Source of the DNA: CAYJAD01 sp964371225
GTDB lineage: Bacteria; Desulfobacterota; Desulfovibrionia; Desulfovibrionales; Desulfovibrionaceae
Assembly (NCBI GenBank): GCA_964371225.1
Contig: CAYJNA010000089.1
Span: forward strand, 1-9,705
Direction: 5' to 3'
DNA length: 9,705 nucleotides
The translations under genes were made by a program, and so were the position numbers. The notes beneath the pieces are model-generated. The model did not search any database and was not told where the DNA came from. It saw nothing but the letters and a program-made list of their open reading frames with translations. Within the stretch, counting starts at the first letter, position 1. Every line of letters starts with the position of its first letter. Positions 1 to 5,692 of this stretch are shown one piece after another.

Positions 1-19
1 CTGTGAGACAAGCTCACAG
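1..19 (-). terminator. Perfect 7-bp hairpin at the left edge, possible terminator
   Basis: CTGTGAG (1-7) and CTCACAG (13-19) are perfect inverted arms around a 5-nt loop. If a T-run follows on the minus strand beyond the left edge, this ends the structured RNA. The tail is outside the window, so the call cannot be completed. On the plus strand the hairpin is followed by AAGAGG, so it is not a terminator in that direction. Confidence 0.3.
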
Positions 20-86
20 AAGAGGTGGAACCGCAGAGGTCACCAAATGAGGAAAAGTTCCTCCACCTTACAGCCCAGGATTCACC

Positions 87-98
87 TGTTAAAGATAA
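87..98 (-). promoter_or_regulatory. boxA-like antitermination motif
   Basis: On the minus strand this reads TTATCTTTAACA. It shares the CTTTAACA core with the boxA of rRNA leaders (E. coli TGCTCTTTAACAA). It lies about 180 nt downstream of the leftward promoter. It overlaps the AT-rich hairpin 92-97/105-110, and a match this short could be chance. No 16S rRNA start is visible in the window. Confidence 0.2.
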
Positions 99-278
99 TT
101 TAACTATCTTCACGATGAGGGTCCGCTTTTGGGCTGGAACGGCTCGACATTCATCGGCATTTGGTAACGCCTACAGATGTCAATTTCGATGATAGCTTGT
201 ATCATCAAACGCAGTAGAACAGGCTCAACCTGTCCTTCCCTGCCGTCCAGGGAATCCCTTACAAGAAGGGCAAGAGGC

Positions 279-307
279 AATGTACGCAAGATTGTAACCA
301 AGGTCAA
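279..307 (-). promoter_or_regulatory. Sigma70-type promoter firing leftwards
   Basis: Read on the minus strand, the -35 is TTGACC (302-307, 5 of 6 consensus) and the -10 is TACATT (279-284, 4 of 6), with an ideal 17-nt spacer. Immediately upstream, 311-340 is very AT-rich with A/T tracts, as in UP elements of strong stable-RNA promoters. The predicted start is at about 271-272, directly at the base of the first hairpin of the structured RNA. Confidence 0.6.
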
Positions 308-411
308 CACAAAATTTCACATTTTCAAAAAAAAATTATTTGCCTTTACCCCCTTGCCAAAGCAGAAGCAGTTATTAATTTATATTACAGAAAGAAACAA
401 ATGCATACGGC

Positions 412-440
412 AGGAGGTTTTCTACCTCCTTCTTGTTTGT
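412..440 (+). terminator. Hairpin with weak T-rich tail, possible terminator
   Basis: AGGAGGT (412-418) and ACCTCCT (424-430) form a perfect 7-bp stem with a 5-nt loop, followed by TCTTGTTTGT. The tail is interrupted by C and G, and no plus-strand gene precedes it. An outer AAACAA/TTGTTT pairing (395-400/433-438) can extend the structure. The stem also contains a perfect AGGAGG, but no start codon sits at a usable distance. Confidence 0.3.
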
Positions 441-710
441 CTACTCACACTTTACACAACCTTTTTTCATCGGCACGGCACTAACACGCATTATCCAACG
501 CGGCTATGTTTTTGTTTTTATCGTAAGTGCCCTTGGCTTACGAAAATGTGTAACCCGCTTGAAGGCAGTGCTTTCACATAAGCCCTTTAGGTTTGAGTGC
601 GTCCTAGGAGGTTTTGCATACAGCGCCACCTTAACACTTGGTAGATATCGTCCCGTCCGTCCACTTTTAACATGCTAATTCATATTAGTGCATACGTATT
701 CTTTGGTAGA

Positions 711-786
711 GGCTTTGTCCTGACACTTTATTAACTGTGTCAAAACCCATCTGCAATTTCGCAGCAGACCCAAAGTGTTAGAAGCC
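711..786 (+). repeat. Long imperfect inverted repeat / RNA hairpin
   Basis: Positions 711-715 plus 720-729 pair with 772-781 plus 782-786. This gives 15 bp with one G-U pair and one 4-nt bulge (716-719). Inside are the arms CTGC (751-754)/GCAG (761-764). The left arm also takes part in a competing perfect palindrome, TGACAC (721-726)/GTGTCA (737-742), with a 10-nt spacer. It could be part of a plus-strand sRNA that ends at the terminator 888-923, a regulator-binding palindrome, or a worn mobile-element end. The strand assignment follows the terminator and is inferred. Confidence 0.4.
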
Positions 787-887
787 ACTTTACTTGATAG
801 CCTTTAACGGTGTCAGTACATGTAATTCACGTAACTTTTCAACTAAATGGAATTGTAACTCCCATGAGTGAAACGAATCCCAAGACT

Positions 888-923
888 TAGCCCCTTGTGC
901 TTGAAGTACAAGGGGCTATTTTT
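888..923 (+). terminator. Strong rho-independent terminator, plus strand, without an upstream gene
   Basis: TAGCCCCTTGT (888-898) pairs perfectly with ACAAGGGGCTA (908-918), 11 bp, around a 9-nt loop that can close further (G-U, then C-G). TTTTT follows at 919-923. On the minus strand the T-tail is absent, so it works for plus-strand transcription. No protein gene precedes it, so it most likely ends a small RNA or stops read-through towards the aminotransferase. Confidence 0.85.
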
Positions 924-927
924 AGGC

Positions 928-955
928 AAAAAAAAGGGAAGCCCTAAGGCCTCCC
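928..955 (-). terminator. Rho-independent terminator of the aminotransferase gene
   Basis: On the minus strand the 8-bp stem 948-955/936-943 (one G-T wobble) has a 4-nt loop and is followed by eight T residues (928-935). It begins 22 nt after the stop codon at 978. It stands 4 nt from the opposite-strand terminator, making a back-to-back pair. Confidence 0.88.
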
Positions 956-977
956 CCATCATTATATATAGACGTTT

Positions 978-2093
978 TTATGCCATGGCAGTTTTTAAAG
1001 CTGCAAGCACGCGCGCCACATTCTCCTCACGTGCTGTATGTCCCATAAGGCCAATACGCCAAATCTTGCCAGCTAAAGGCCCAAGGCCAGAACCAATTTC
1101 AATATGATGCTCTTTTAGCATGGCAGTACGAATGGCGGCTTCATTACTTACACTGTCAGGAATTTTTACTGCATTAAGCATGGGCAAGCGTGATTCCGCT
1201 TGCACTAACATCTCAAGACCCATTTCATTTAAGCCTTTCACCAAGAGTTCATGCATGGCTTTGTGACGAGCAAAGACATTTTCAAGCCCTTCGTCCAACA
1301 CCAACTTCAAAGCTGCATATAAAGCGTATTCCATATTAATGGGCGCTGTGTGGTGGTAGGTACGTGTGGTTCCTTCCCAATAAGAAGCTATGAGCGAAAG
1401 ATCAAGGTACCAGTTGGGCACCTTGGTTTTACGCGCTTTTAATTTTTCTAAAGCGCGTGCAGAAAAGGATATGGGTGCTAAGCCGGGAGGGCACGCAAGA
1501 CACTTTTGTGTTCCGGAGTAAGCTGCATCCACATGCCAATCATCAAGACGCACAGGCATACCGCCCAAGGAGGTTACGCAGTCCAATATGAAAAGTGCGC
1601 CATGTTCTTTTACTAGGGCACCAATGGCAGCGGCATCAGAAACCACACCGGTGGATGTTTCTGCATGTACAAGAGCCACCATAGCATACTTGCCACTGGC
1701 CAACTTGGCCTTCACAGCGGCGGGATCTATGGTTTCGCCCCAAGGTGCGTCAAGTACATCCACTTCAGCGCCAAGGCGAGCGGCCACGTCTTGCATACGT
1801 ACGCCAAAAACACCATTGGTAAGTACGAGCACTTTATCGCCCTTTTCCACAAGATTCACAAAACACGTTTCCATACCGGAAGATCCCGTGCCGGACATGG
1901 GCATGGTCAGATCATTCTTGGTATTAAAAACAGTTCTGAGTTGCTCTTTAATTGCGTCCATAATGGTTACAAAGTACGGATCCAAGTGCCCAATGGTAGG
2001 TCTTGCCATGGCATCGTAAATTTCTTGAGGCACTGTGGAAGGCCCAGGTCCCATCAACAAAGTGGGGGTAATACCTTGCAGTAAATCTTTCAT
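978..2093 (-). CDS. Alanine-glyoxylate-type aminotransferase (class V, PLP-dependent)
   Basis: This 371-residue cytosolic enzyme belongs to aminotransferase class V, in the alanine-glyoxylate / serine-pyruvate branch. Visible marks are the N-terminal MGPGPS motif (14-19), the phosphate-binding GTGSSGMET region (68-76), and Asp171 in the ILDCVTSLGG block, expected to pair with the pyridine nitrogen. Lys197 in SGTQKCLACPPG is the Schiff-base lysine, and Arg346 in WRIGLMGH is the expected substrate-carboxylate arginine. Length matches the family (about 360-390). The start is supported by AAGGGAG 7 nt upstream (GGGAG at 2101-2105). It is monocistronic: its own terminator lies at 928-955 and prmC diverges upstream. 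Family members move an amino group from alanine, serine or aspartate to glyoxylate or pyruvate. The exact substrates here cannot be read from sequence. Confidence 0.93.
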   Translation of the reverse strand: MKDLLQGITPTLLMGPGPSTVPQEIYDAMARPTIGHLDPYFVTIMDAIKEQLRTVFNTKNDLTMPMSGTGSSGMETCFVNLVEKGDKVLVLTNGVFGVRMQDVAARLGAEVDVLDAPWGETIDPAAVKAKLASGKYAMVALVHAETSTGVVSDAAAIGALVKEHGALFILDCVTSLGGMPVRLDDWHVDAAYSGTQKCLACPPGLAPISFSARALEKLKARKTKVPNWYLDLSLIASYWEGTTRTYHHTAPINMEYALYAALKLVLDEGLENVFARHKAMHELLVKGLNEMGLEMLVQAESRLPMLNAVKIPDSVSNEAAIRTAMLKEHHIEIGSGLGPLAGKIWRIGLMGHTAREENVARVLAALKTAMA

Positions 2094-2241
2094 TCAAACT
2101 CTCCCTTGTAAAACTCTTTCATAAACAATTAGTGTGCTAAAACGGCGCTTACAAAAAACGCAGTAAAAAGTTACGCCCAAAAAAAATGATTGTAAAGAAA
2201 AAGCCATTCACAAAGAAGAAAATTTCCCCTAGCATGGCAGC
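2094..2241. promoter_or_regulatory. Divergent intergenic region, aminotransferase / prmC
   Basis: These 148 AT-rich bases must carry promoters for both divergent genes. A possible minus-strand pair is TTTACA with TAACTT at a 17-nt spacing, but the -10 matches only 3 of 6. I could not assign a confident promoter on either strand. A clear Shine-Dalgarno sequence is present for the aminotransferase and none for prmC. Confidence 0.35.
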
Positions 2242-2245
2242 ATGA
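2234..2245 (+). other. Three-codon mini-ORF overlapping the prmC start (ATGA)
   Basis: ATG GCA GCA TGA at 2234-2245 overlaps the prmC start codon by the classic ATGA arrangement (2242-2245). prmC itself has no good Shine-Dalgarno sequence just upstream, so coupling from this mini-ORF is conceivable. The mini-ORF also has only a distant purine run, so this may be chance. Confidence 0.2.
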
Positions 2246-3165
2246 ACACAACACATATTTCCAGCGCCCCTAGCACTGTGCGTTTGGCTCTACAAGAACT
2301 GACTACTTTTTTACGTAAACACCATTGCGATGCCCCAACCTTGGTAGCGCAACTATGTATCATGCATGCATTGCAGGTGGACAAAATATTTCTTATTACG
2401 CAAGGGCACATGCCCATACAATTAGAGCGTTGGCAGCAAGCCTATCTTTGGGCTCAGCGCTACGCCTTGGGCGAACCTTTAGCGTATATTATGGGAACAA
2501 AAGAATTTTACGGACGTGAATTTAAAGTTACTAAGGCCACATTAATACCACGCCCCGAAAGCGAAGATGTGCTTGAAGCCATCATGCATCTGGCTCGAAA
2601 AAAACCACAATACACCCTACCTCAAGAAATATTAACCTTTGCTGACATTGGTACAGGCTCAGGTTGTCTTGCCTGCACCTTTGCCGCAGAAATACCTTAT
2701 GCACACGGCTTTATGCTGGATATCAGCGCTGCAGCTTTGCAAGTGGCACAATATAATGCACTCCATCTTGAAGTGCAGCAACGCGTGCATCCATTGCGCG
2801 CTTCCCTCTATGCCCTTCCCTTTGCGCCGCACTCACTAGATGTGCTCATAAGCAACCCGCCCTATGTGAGTGAAGCGGAATTCATGGGGCTTGAGCAAAA
2901 CGTTCGCGAATTTGAACCCAAAACCGCCTTGGTACCTGTGCCCAATACTGATAAAAACGATCCCCATGGCCTTGTACATATTGAAGCACTAGCACAGCAA
3001 GCATGGAAAGTACTGCGCCCAAACGGCCTATGCGTCATAGAACATGGTTGTACACAAGGGGACGCCGTTCGCAAACTTTTCTTAAAGTACGGCACATGGA
3101 AAAATATCAGCACAGGGCAAGATTTAGCTGGACTAGACAGATATTGCTTATGTGAAAAAGAATAA
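2242..3165 (+). CDS. prmC: Peptide chain release factor N5-glutamine methyltransferase PrmC (HemK)
   Basis: PrmC uses S-adenosylmethionine to methylate the glutamine of the GGQ motif in release factors RF1 and RF2, which is needed for efficient termination. The 307-residue protein has the family order. A helical N-terminal substrate-recognition domain (about 1-75) leads to GEPLAYIMG (78-86) and LIPRPESE (101-108). The Rossmann fold carries the SAM loop DIGTGSG (135-141) and the catalytic NPPY (205-208). The usual PRPETE reads PRPESE, a conservative change. Length is slightly above the typical 280-290. The start is the first ATG after an in-frame stop at 2230-2232, although no strong ribosome binding site is visible. 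It does not sit beside prfA in this window, unlike in many genomes. Confidence 0.93.
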   Translation: MNTTHISSAPSTVRLALQELTTFLRKHHCDAPTLVAQLCIMHALQVDKIFLITQGHMPIQLERWQQAYLWAQRYALGEPLAYIMGTKEFYGREFKVTKATLIPRPESEDVLEAIMHLARKKPQYTLPQEILTFADIGTGSGCLACTFAAEIPYAHGFMLDISAAALQVAQYNALHLEVQQRVHPLRASLYALPFAPHSLDVLISNPPYVSEAEFMGLEQNVREFEPKTALVPVPNTDKNDPHGLVHIEALAQQAWKVLRPNGLCVIEHGCTQGDAVRKLFLKYGTWKNISTGQDLAGLDRYCLCEKE

Positions 3166-3180
3166 AAGCGCGTCACATTC

Positions 3181-4317
3181 CTATTTATTTGTAAAGCTTT
3201 CTTGTATGGCCTCATACACCACAGCATTACCGCGCTCATTAAAATGAAAATCGCCCAATAAATAATGTTCGTGCAAAACGTCCTCTAAAGAATTATGCTC
3301 TAACAGTGTATAAAATTTAGGGTTGGCATCCATAAAATAAGTACAGTTTTGCTTTTTACAAAACTCTTCCCACACGGTGACGCCTTTGTGTTTGCTAGGG
3401 GCATACATAAGTTGCGCGGGCCAAGGGTATACAAGAACTGACATTTTGATGTCATGCGCATCCAAAAGTTTTTTAAGCTTGGTCATGGCACTTACGGCTT
3501 GCTCAATGGCACCCTCTACGCCTGTTATTCCATAATGGGCTTCATCTACACCATGCGTCCATGCTGACTGCACCGACAGCATATCAAACGTTTTTGCCAA
3601 CTTTTTCGTGGGATAAAAATATTCATGTACAATTAAGTTTATAAACCATGTATATTTAAAATATTGCTCAAAAAAAGACAGTTCTTTACCGGCATTTTCT
3701 TTATTTTTATGAACAGGAGTTTGTTCTTCCACCACAGTACCAGCAGAGCTCACGATATTTTTTTCTACAACACTACGTCCATCTTTAGATAAAGCATATA
3801 AAACCGCTTCATTATAAATATCACCTATATCCACTGCCACAATAACATGCTTAAAGGTAAAGCCTTGCTCTAAAAGATACGCCATTTTTGCATAATATAT
3901 GGATGGGGCATATGATGCGACCCCTAAATTAACCACAGAGTAATGCGGATTGTTCTTTGCAAATAAACCCACAAAGGAATCCTCATAATGCATACCCACA
4001 CCTTCAGTGAAGGAATCACCCATAAAGGCTATATCATAACTTTTATTAGCTTTTTTTCCGGCATCGGCACAAGCTATCTTAAAACCATATTCATTGGTAC
4101 AAAGCGTATAGTAATTATCTCCCCACGAGGCCTCGGCCACAAGATTGGTTTTTAAATCATGATGATATACAGGATGTCTTTGCCCTGTCACAAAGGTGCG
4201 TACATCTTTTTTTTTGCTGATGGGATCCAAATGTAAGGCTGTCAGCATAAAATCTGCTGTGAGAAAAAAAATCACCGTAATAAACACCGTAACACATACC
4301 GCGCGACATAATATCAT
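3181..4317 (-). CDS. Membrane-anchored SGNH/GDSL-type hydrolase-like protein
   Basis: This 378-residue protein has one N-terminal hydrophobic segment (about 5-27) that acts as a signal anchor, so the rest should lie in the periplasm. SGNH-fold blocks are visible: block I GDSFTEGVG (100-108) with the presumed nucleophile Ser102, a block II-like NLGVASYAP (130-138), and a C-terminal GDFHFNERGN (355-364) supplying Asp356 and His358. SGNH proteins of this layout are esterases or acyltransferases, often acting on envelope glycans (the AlgJ/DltD-like setting), but no MBOAT acyltransferase partner is in the window. AGGTG 5 nt before the ATG supports the start. It lies 100 nt after the other SGNH gene and is probably cotranscribed. 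Its 3' end faces prmC across 15 nt with no visible terminator. Substrate unknown. Confidence 0.8.
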   Translation of the reverse strand: MILCRAVCVTVFITVIFFLTADFMLTALHLDPISKKKDVRTFVTGQRHPVYHHDLKTNLVAEASWGDNYYTLCTNEYGFKIACADAGKKANKSYDIAFMGDSFTEGVGMHYEDSFVGLFAKNNPHYSVVNLGVASYAPSIYYAKMAYLLEQGFTFKHVIVAVDIGDIYNEAVLYALSKDGRSVVEKNIVSSAGTVVEEQTPVHKNKENAGKELSFFEQYFKYTWFINLIVHEYFYPTKKLAKTFDMLSVQSAWTHGVDEAHYGITGVEGAIEQAVSAMTKLKKLLDAHDIKMSVLVYPWPAQLMYAPSKHKGVTVWEEFCKKQNCTYFMDANPKFYTLLEHNSLEDVLHEHYLLGDFHFNERGNAVVYEAIQESFTNK

Positions 4318-4417
4318 TTCAACACCTATATAAAAATTTTGTGACAGCCTTGCCGCTGTGTAGTAGAGCTTAGAGATACAAAAAGCTTTAGCGTCTCCCA
4401 GTGCCTAAAAGTCTTCA

Positions 4418-5626
4418 TCATTCCATGTGTTCTCGTATTACCGTCACCAAGGCATTGGACACCAGCTCGTTGGCATAAGCCGTGGGATGAGAATCCACTT
4501 TGGGATAAATAATATATTTGCTATCTTCTTTGAATTGTTCCGTAGCATAATCAGGCAACCAACGTTCCACATCGATAACATGTATGTTCTGTGGTAAACC
4601 AGCAAGCATCTCTAGTGAATGAGGAGGCCAAGCAAGCACAGTGAACATACTGTGTGGATATTTTGTATAGAGTTCTTTTTGCATATGTCTTGTGAGAGCA
4701 TGCAAAAGATATACTCTGTCCTCTCTCTTGGAAAGCGGTGCTAGCACGTCTTTTAAAGGTACTTCTATTTTTTTAAAAAGATAGCTTCGCTGTAGCCATG
4801 ATTCCCAAATGGTGTCAGACCAGAAAAACTTTATCTTTCCATAATTTCCCTGACGTTTTAACCCATCCCCCTCCAGAACATATTGAGGGCCGTATTGAAA
4901 GCGGCGCTGATGATCTTCAATAACTGTATAAAAAACTGCTATGTTATGATATTTTGCTAAAGCGGGTAACTGTCGTTCCAAACGTTCTAAAGCATGATGT
5001 GTACCATGGCCAGACAAAGCCAAGTTATACACTTGATAGTCTGCTCCAAGTTTTTCTCCCACAAGCCAGGGAAAGGTTTGCATATCTTCCAAACCATCAC
5101 CAAAGGTAAAAGAACACCCTAAAAAAACCACCGCGTTCTTTGCATGGGGATGTTCGGGAGTAATACGCTGCCCATACTCATTTAAAGTGTATGTTACATT
5201 ATAAAGAACTTTCCCATTTTCCAGAAGACGCTTTGAGGAGATATGTCTATAGTTATTATTATACTGCTTTTCATCTTTTTGAGTGGAAACATTCTTTTGA
5301 CCTTCTTGAGAAGTCTTTGTGTGATTAACTTTCCCCTTAGGGCTGTGCGTTTTCTCTAAGTCTTTATGCTCAAAATGGTTTTTATAATTATGCAATGCTA
5401 TAAAGTAATAACTTTCTAATACAGCAAGAGGTACACTTAAGGAAAAAAAAGTCATGCATACATAAAAACAAAAAGGATGCTTTATGGTAATAGCAACTAA
5501 GAGGAGAATACCACTTAACAAAAGTAATATTATGGCTACCTGTGCACCAAAAGCAGGTATAAAAAACATACCTAGCAAAGCCCCAACCATGAGAATAATA
5601 AGGATAATTTTTTTTATTGTATGCAT
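4418..5626 (-). CDS. SGNH-fold protein with N-terminal membrane segments
   Basis: This 402-residue protein begins with hydrophobic segments at about 5-25, 28-48 and 52-76. A strongly hydrophilic, Lys/Asn/Gln-rich linker follows (about 80-130), then a soluble domain. That domain has GCSFTFGDG (170-178) with the presumed nucleophile Ser172, NLALSGHGTH (201-210) as a block II-like motif, and DSHP near the C-terminus with Asp378 and His380. These are the positions expected for an SGNH hydrolase or acyltransferase. It resembles the downstream neighbour only at the motifs, so it is a distant relative rather than a recent duplicate. The upstream GGTG is a weak ribosome binding site, leaving the exact start less certain. 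The gene follows the BPL_N-like gene by 66 nt. Function and substrate are not known. Confidence 0.75.
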   Translation of the reverse strand: MHTIKKIILIILMVGALLGMFFIPAFGAQVAIILLLLSGILLLVAITIKHPFCFYVCMTFFSLSVPLAVLESYYFIALHNYKNHFEHKDLEKTHSPKGKVNHTKTSQEGQKNVSTQKDEKQYNNNYRHISSKRLLENGKVLYNVTYTLNEYGQRITPEHPHAKNAVVFLGCSFTFGDGLEDMQTFPWLVGEKLGADYQVYNLALSGHGTHHALERLERQLPALAKYHNIAVFYTVIEDHQRRFQYGPQYVLEGDGLKRQGNYGKIKFFWSDTIWESWLQRSYLFKKIEVPLKDVLAPLSKREDRVYLLHALTRHMQKELYTKYPHSMFTVLAWPPHSLEMLAGLPQNIHVIDVERWLPDYATEQFKEDSKYIIYPKVDSHPTAYANELVSNALVTVIREHME

Positions 5627-5692
5627 GATTTCGCACCAAAATTCATCAATAGTACAATATCTATTATTTTTTATGTCTACTTTCTGCCCTAT

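Larger units (their letters stand above)
1..271 (-). ncRNA. Candidate structured RNA or long structured leader, running off the left edge
   Basis: I do not recognise this as a named RNA family. The minus strand downstream of a good promoter folds on paper into successive hairpins: 256-260/266-270, 236-242/248-254 (7 bp), 217-223/229-235 (7 bp with one G-U), and 188-194/200-206 (7 bp, extendable to 10). Next is a two-part stem, 146-150/177-181 enclosing 156-161/166-171 across a symmetric 5/5 internal loop. Further down are a long-range 7-bp pairing 71-77/130-136, then 49-54/58-63, a nested stem 24-27+30-32/38-40+41-44, and 1-7/13-19. No reading frame here is convincing, and the only long minus ORF would begin inside the promoter -35 element. 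It could be a free-standing ncRNA or the leader of a gene or rRNA operon to the left. SRP, RNase P, tmRNA and common riboswitch consensus motifs were looked for by eye and not found. Confidence 0.5.
308..887. other. Gene-free stretch with scattered inverted repeats
   Basis: No ORF here has a plausible ribosome binding site or a recognisable product. The stretch holds a hairpin at 412-430, CGTAAG/CTTACG arms at 522-527/537-542, and an AT-rich bulged stem at 672-693 (ATGC-TAAT/ATTA-GCAT). It also holds the larger hairpin 711-786 and a 10-bp direct repeat AGGAGGTTTT at 412-421 and 606-615. Short open stretches exist on both strands, for example 433-678 plus and 790-915 minus. They lack starts and Shine-Dalgarno sequences and may be chance or decayed coding sequence. 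Confidence 0.5.

Noticed and set aside
21..68. Plus-strand AGGTGGAACCGC resembles the T-box core AGGGUGGNACCGCG
   Set aside because: No T-rich terminator follows and no amino-acid or aminoacyl-tRNA gene lies downstream on the plus strand. The bases are explained by hairpins of the minus-strand RNA. Upstream specifier-loop sequence is outside the window, so it cannot be fully excluded.
71..152. GGGCTGGAACGGCTCGAC with upstream CAGCCC, like the 5' and 3' ends of a permuted tmRNA
   Set aside because: The conserved TTCGAC is CTCGAC here, there is no T-arm (TTCRANY) before CAGCCC, and no plausible tag-peptide frame follows.
110..310. 66-codon minus-strand ORF
   Set aside because: Its GTG start lies inside the -35 element of the predicted promoter, and the stretch is explained by RNA hairpins.
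522..542. CGTAAG/CTTACG hairpin near a T-rich run
   Set aside because: The T-rich run precedes the stem on the plus strand and becomes an A-run after it on the minus strand, so it is not a terminator in either direction.
433..678. 81-codon plus-strand ORF with a hydrophobic patch
   Set aside because: It starts at TTG just after a hairpin, with AGGAGG too far upstream and sequestered in the stem. No recognisable domain. ORFs of this length occur by chance.
675..915. Two short minus-strand open stretches that look vaguely protein-like, with 790-915 ending HVLTPLKAIK
   Set aside because: Short, in different frames, no start or ribosome site, and one runs through the orphan terminator. A decayed transposase end is possible but not supportable by eye. 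A blastx of 600-930 would decide.
1588..2084. Long plus-strand ORFs opposite the aminotransferase
   Set aside because: They are antisense shadows of a clear class V aminotransferase gene, with no domain or ribosome site of their own.
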